In this document: one piece after another, positions 5,823 through 8,612 of the stretch | Layout of the letters: each line of letters starts with the position of its first letter | Position numbering within the stretch: position 1 is the stretch's first letter | NCBI GenBank assembly: GCA_014377915.1 | Contig: JACMOT010000040.1 | Location: 1-8,612 of the forward strand | Length of the DNA stretch: 8,612 bases | Direction of reading: 5' to 3' | DNA from: Tardiphaga sp. | Lineage (GTDB): Bacteria; Pseudomonadota; Alphaproteobacteria; Rhizobiales; Xanthobacteraceae | Notes under the pieces: model-generated | The model's database searches: none | What the model saw: the letters and a program-made list of their open reading frames with translations, nothing else | What the model was told of the DNA's origin: nothing | Position numbers and translations under genes: made by a program

Positions 5823-5963
5823 CGTCATTCCGACGTCAGGGAACCCCAATTGGCTTTCCCCTTAGCCCTTGCGACGAAGCAATCCAGCCTTCGCTTGTCG
5901 CTTTCTGCATTGCTTCGCCCCCGGGTAAGTCGGCACTGCCGACTTATCCCGGGCTCGCAACGA
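5823..5963. repeat. REP-like palindromic intergenic element
   Basis: The element starts with CGTCATTCCG, contains GACGAAGCAATCCAG and, in inverted form, CTGCATTGCTTC, and ends with GGGCTCGCAACGA. I recall this architecture from dispersed repeats in Bradyrhizobium and Rhodopseudomonas genomes. The first arm pair (5876-5887 with 5905-5916) matches at 11 of 12 positions. A second, stronger hairpin lies at 5920-5953. No transposase gene is present. The family assignment is from memory. Confidence 0.6.
5920..5953 (-). terminator. Strong hairpin downstream of the beta-lactamase gene
   Basis: CCCGGGTAAGTCGGC pairs with the facing arm over 15 bp with one bulged T (5947) and a 3-nt loop (ACT). It lies about 50 bp beyond the minus-strand stop of the metallo-beta-lactamase gene and could end its transcript or protect its 3' end. 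There is no T-run, so it may be only part of the repeat element. Confidence 0.5.
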
Positions 5964-6003
5964 CCGAGGAGAGGACGGCGATGCGACCTGAAGACATTCG
6001 GCG

Positions 6004-6891
6004 CTAGTTCGGTTTCCGCAGCGCCGCGGTCTGCTTTGCCAGCGCCTTGTCGAAATCCGCTTCCAGCGTGGCGGCGTAAGCGGGCAGTTCGCCGGGATTG
6101 ACGAACGGATTCGGCGCGCCATCCTTCATCTGCGCGCGCTTGGCCTGCATGTTGTAGACTTCCGGATGCGGGCCGAGCAGCACGTCGATCCTCATCGCCT
6201 TGATGCTGGCGTAAGTCGATTTGTAGTCCTCGACGATGCCGGCATGGGTGGGGTTGCCGACCAGCCGGTTCAGCGCCACGGTGCCGCTGCAGAAGAACAG
6301 CACCTGGCGGTCCGTGGGGCCGTCCTTCACCGTCATCTCCCAGCTGGTGCAGCCCGGCGAATGGCCGGGCGTCGCATGCGCGGTCAGCGTGGTGTCACCG
6401 AGCGTGACCTTGTCGCCTTCGGTGACGGTACGATCCACCTTGACCGGGGGAAAGCCGATGTCGGTGTTCTGCTCGTCGCCGGGATAGGTTCCGGTTTCGA
6501 GCAGCGACTTGTCGCGCAGCCCGGCGACGAGTTGTGCGCCGGTGTCCTTTTTGATCTCGGCAAAGCCGCCGGTATGATCGAAATGCGCATGCGTATTGAG
6601 AATGTATTTAATGTCGGCTTCCTTGTAGCCGAGTTTGGCGATGTTGTCCTTGGGCATCGCGGTCGACCGCGGAACGGCGGTGTCCATCAGGATCAGGCCG
6701 TCAGAAGTCTTGATGACATAGACCGCGATGCCGTCGGTGCCGACATAATAGATGTTGCCGATCAGCTGGAATGGCGGGAACGGCGCGGTCCACTTCTTCA
6801 TGGTCTGCGCCAGAAAATCCTTCACGGTCTGCGCCTGCGCGCTGCTGGACAATAGCGCCAGCGCGCATAGCGCGAGTTTGAGCGTCCTCAT
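6004..6891 (-). CDS. bla: Subclass B3 metallo-beta-lactamase, BJP-1-like
   Basis: This 295-residue periplasmic zinc hydrolase should open the beta-lactam ring; B3 enzymes usually include carbapenems among their substrates. A signal peptide covers residues 1-20 (hydrophobic core LALCALALL, cleavage after AQA). The zinc ligands are all visible: His101, His103, Asp105 and His106 (THAHFDHTGG), His177 (TPGHSPGCTSWE) and His242 (LLGPHPEVY). They match H116/H118/D120/H121/H196/H263 of the standard numbering, and a His rather than a Cys at 221 is the B3 pattern. From memory the sequence is close to BJP-1 of Bradyrhizobium, including KKWTAPF near the N-terminus and the KDGAPNPF stretch. The start has GGGAGG about six bases upstream. 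No AmpR-type regulator is adjacent, so expression is probably constitutive or controlled elsewhere. A non-lactamase member of the fold is unlikely given these motifs. Confidence 0.93.
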   Translation of the reverse strand: MRTLKLALCALALLSSSAQAQTVKDFLAQTMKKWTAPFPPFQLIGNIYYVGTDGIAVYVIKTSDGLILMDTAVPRSTAMPKDNIAKLGYKEADIKYILNTHAHFDHTGGFAEIKKDTGAQLVAGLRDKSLLETGTYPGDEQNTDIGFPPVKVDRTVTEGDKVTLGDTTLTAHATPGHSPGCTSWEMTVKDGPTDRQVLFFCSGTVALNRLVGNPTHAGIVEDYKSTYASIKAMRIDVLLGPHPEVYNMQAKRAQMKDGAPNPFVNPGELPAYAATLEADFDKALAKQTAALRKPN

Positions 6892-6947
6892 GATGGCCTC
6901 CCATATTGTTTTGGTTGCGTCTTCGCGCGACGCGATTGAAGCGCGAT

Positions 6948-6976
6948 TTGAGGCGACGGCTCAAGCGGTATTTAAG
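6948..6976 (+). promoter_or_regulatory. Weak candidate promoter of the zinc-ribbon metallopeptidase
   Basis: TTGAGG (6948-6953) and TTTAAG (6971-6976) are 17 bp apart, each matching its consensus at four of six bases. A TTGAG/CTCAA inverted repeat (6948-6964) overlaps the -35. The 123-bp divergent region between the beta-lactamase and this gene shows no better plus-strand promoter. Confidence 0.3.
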
Positions 6977-7014
6977 CGTCATGCGCGCCGGCCGATTCCG
7001 TGTACCGTGCCCTC

Positions 7015-8022
7015 ATGAAGCCCCTGATCTGTCCACACTGTCGTTCCCGAATCTTCTTCGAGCAAAGCGAGTGCGCGGAATGCGCGACCGCCATCAGCTT
7101 CGACCCCGCGCAGGCCGATGTGGTTAGGGCCGTGTCGGTGCTGTCATGCGCCAATCGCGAGCTGATCGGCTGCAACTGGTCGACCGATCCCGGCGATCCT
7201 TATTGTCGGTCCTGCCGGCTGACGCGGACGATCCCCAACCTCGGCTCGGACCGTAATCTGGCGCTGTGGCGGCGCGTCGAGCAGGCCAAGCGGCGGCTGA
7301 CCTACGACCTGATGCGGCTGGCGCTACCGCTCGCGGTGCCCAGCGGCGCGCATATCGCAATCGATATCCTGTCGCAGGAGACCGCCGGCCATCCGATCAT
7401 GACCGGGCATCTGGCCGGCCTGATCACCATGAACCTGTCGGAGGCCGACGATGCCGTGCGCGAGGCGCGACGCGCCGCGTTCCGCGAGCCGTACCGCACG
7501 CTGCTCGGACATTTCCGCCACGAGGTCGGGCATTTCTACTGGGAGGCGCTGGTCGATCAGTCGCAATTGATCAGCCCGTTCCGGCTGATTTTTGGCGACG
7601 AATCCGCGAACTACGCGGCGGCGCTGGCCAATTATCACCAGCGTCCCGATCGGGCCTGGAATCGCGATGGCTTCATCAGCGAATACGCCACCTCGCATCC
7701 CTGGGAGGACTGGGCCGAGACCTTCGCGCATTTCCTGCACATCGTGTCGACGCTGGACACCGCGTCGTCGCTGCCGCTGGCGCTCGACGACCGCGCCCGG
7801 CATACGCTCGACGACCCCTATCTGGAGCGCGACTTCGAGGCGTTGCTGGCACTGTGGGAACTGGTCGCCTACAGCATGAACGAACTCAACCGTTCGATGG
7901 GCATGAGCGACGCCTATCCGTTCGATCTGACGCCGGCGGTGCGCGGCAAGCTGCACTTCGTGCACTTGGCGATTTTGAAGGCGCGCAGCGAGGAAGGGAT
8001 CGGCTCAGGCGAGGCCGAGTGA
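7015..8022 (+). CDS. Putative zinc-ribbon HExxH metallopeptidase (Peptidase_Mx-like)
   Basis: This 335-residue, apparently soluble protein has no signal peptide. The N-terminus holds two cysteine clusters that look like zinc ribbons: CPHC...CAEC (Cys6, Cys9, Cys20, Cys23) and Cys45, Cys53, Cys64, Cys67 (YCRSC). The centre has the zinc-protease motif HEVGH at 169-173, followed by FGDE (about 192) and EDWAETFAHFLH (about 230), whose acidic residues could supply a third zinc ligand. The whole pattern fits the uncharacterised putative zinc-binding metallopeptidase family (Pfam Peptidase_Mx, recalled from memory). Substrate and role are unknown. ATG at 7015 is used; GTG at 7000 would add five residues, and neither has a Shine-Dalgarno sequence, so translation may be leaderless or weak. 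Its stop lies inside the convergent CPBP gene. Confidence 0.85.
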   Translation: MKPLICPHCRSRIFFEQSECAECATAISFDPAQADVVRAVSVLSCANRELIGCNWSTDPGDPYCRSCRLTRTIPNLGSDRNLALWRRVEQAKRRLTYDLMRLALPLAVPSGAHIAIDILSQETAGHPIMTGHLAGLITMNLSEADDAVREARRAAFREPYRTLLGHFRHEVGHFYWEALVDQSQLISPFRLIFGDESANYAAALANYHQRPDRAWNRDGFISEYATSHPWEDWAETFAHFLHIVSTLDTASSLPLALDDRARHTLDDPYLERDFEALLALWELVAYSMNELNRSMGMSDAYPFDLTPAVRGKLHFVHLAILKARSEEGIGSGEAE

Positions 8023-8610
8023 GAACGCCAGCGTGCCGATCGCGGCGTGCGACAGGATCATCGGCCAGATGTTGAGCATCCGCAGATAGGCGATGCCCCA
8101 GACGATTCCGACCGCGAAGGTATTCAGCATCAGCGCCGTGTCGCCATAGGCGATGTGGATCAGCGAGAACACCGCCGACGAATACAGCACATAGACCCAG
8201 CCGCGGGCCTGCAGCCGGTCGGTCATCAATTTCGGGATCGACCGGCAGATCACCTCCTGGCACGGGCTGGAGACCAGCACGTAGAACGGCGCGAAGCTGA
8301 GCCAGACCGGCGGCTCGGCGTCGAAGCTGAACAGCCTGGTCTGCAGCACCATGATCGCCGCAAGGCCCAGCGTCAGCACCACGCAACCGAGCCAGTGTTC
8401 GCGGAATGACGGCCGGCCGAGGCCGAGATCGGCGAGCGACAGGCCTGACAGCACGCACAGCGCGATACACAGGCCCGATACCGCCACCAACGCATAGGTC
8501 CGGTAGGCGAATGGCATCAGGCCGAAATGAATGGCCAGTCCAGGCGTCAGCAGCAGCACCGTAAAGGCGGCGAGCTGGACTAGAGAGCGCCATTGTCGTG
8601 AAAATGTCAT
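8005..8610 (-). CDS. CPBP-family intramembrane metalloprotease-like protein
   Basis: This 201-residue, strongly hydrophobic protein has several predicted membrane helices (about 11-30, 38-58, 74-90, 103-115, 140-155, 160-175 and 184-200). CPBP (CAAX protease and bacteriocin-processing) motifs are present in order: QEVICR (Gln118, Glu119, Arg123), FSLIH (Phe148 to His152) and a C-terminal His188 (LSHAAIG). The first motif is normally EExxxR; here the first Glu is Gln, while the second Glu, Arg and both His remain. Other members with QE exist as far as I recall, so activity is not excluded. The ATG at 8610 lies 2 bp from the window edge, so the ribosome binding site is not visible. The 3' end overlaps the convergent metallopeptidase gene by 18 bp. 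Confidence 0.88.
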   Translation of the reverse strand: MTFSRQWRSLVQLAAFTVLLLTPGLAIHFGLMPFAYRTYALVAVSGLCIALCVLSGLSLADLGLGRPSFREHWLGCVVLTLGLAAIMVLQTRLFSFDAEPPVWLSFAPFYVLVSSPCQEVICRSIPKLMTDRLQARGWVYVLYSSAVFSLIHIAYGDTALMLNTFAVGIVWGIAYLRMLNIWPMILSHAAIGTLAFSLGLA

Positions 8611-8612
8611 AA

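Larger units (their letters stand above)
5692..6003. other. Gene-free spacer containing a REP-like element
   Basis: No frame here gives a recognisable protein or a start with a ribosome binding site. The right half (about 5823-5963) looks like a dispersed intergenic repeat and is described separately. The left part has no structure I would defend. Confidence 0.6.

Noticed and set aside
5545..6101. Small plus-strand ORFs in the spacer
   Set aside because: They run through the palindromic repeat element, lack ribosome binding sites, and encode no recognisable protein.
7324..7965. Minus-strand ORF opposite the metallopeptidase
   Set aside because: It is antisense to HEVGH and zinc-ribbon coding sequence, and its Arg/Gln-rich composition indicates a shadow frame.

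Overview
The window looks like chromosomal DNA from a high-GC alphaproteobacterium, most likely Bradyrhizobiaceae (Bradyrhizobium, Rhodopseudomonas or a relative). This rests on base composition, on a subclass B3 metallo-beta-lactamase that from memory closely resembles BJP-1 of Bradyrhizobium, and on a degenerate palindromic spacer repeat of a style common in that family. No database search was possible.

Layout: 1-282 holds no gene I can defend and ends in a hairpin terminator. At 283-1359 (minus strand) ohr, an organic hydroperoxide resistance peroxidase, is followed by a secreted two-repeat protein in an apparent operon. The divergent ohrR (1552-2022, plus) encodes a MarR-type thiol sensor. 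The ohr/ohrR intergenic region has two near-identical palindromic elements exactly 55 bp apart, one at each promoter. At 2028-4418 (minus) is a trimeric autotransporter adhesin of the YadA/Hep_Hag type, made almost wholly of seven-residue head repeats and carrying an unusual CPGC insertion. Upstream of it, in the same direction, is an AraC-type regulator (4628-5617). A 386-bp spacer with a REP-like palindromic element follows. Then come the B3 metallo-beta-lactamase (6004-6891, minus), the divergent zinc-ribbon/HExxH putative metallopeptidase (7015-8022, plus), and a CPBP-family intramembrane protease-like protein (8005-8610, minus) whose 3' end overlaps that of the metallopeptidase by 18 bp.

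How the genes work together: ohr and ohrR form a self-contained peroxide-response module, with the exported protein as a probable extra output. The AraC regulator is a candidate controller of the adhesin, by position only. The beta-lactamase and the two protease-like genes show no clear link to the rest. I see no phage, insertion sequence, CRISPR array, tRNA or rRNA. The most interesting signals are the paired operators, the exported protein in the ohr operon, the cysteine motif and atypical C-terminus of the adhesin, and the overlapping pair of protease-like genes.
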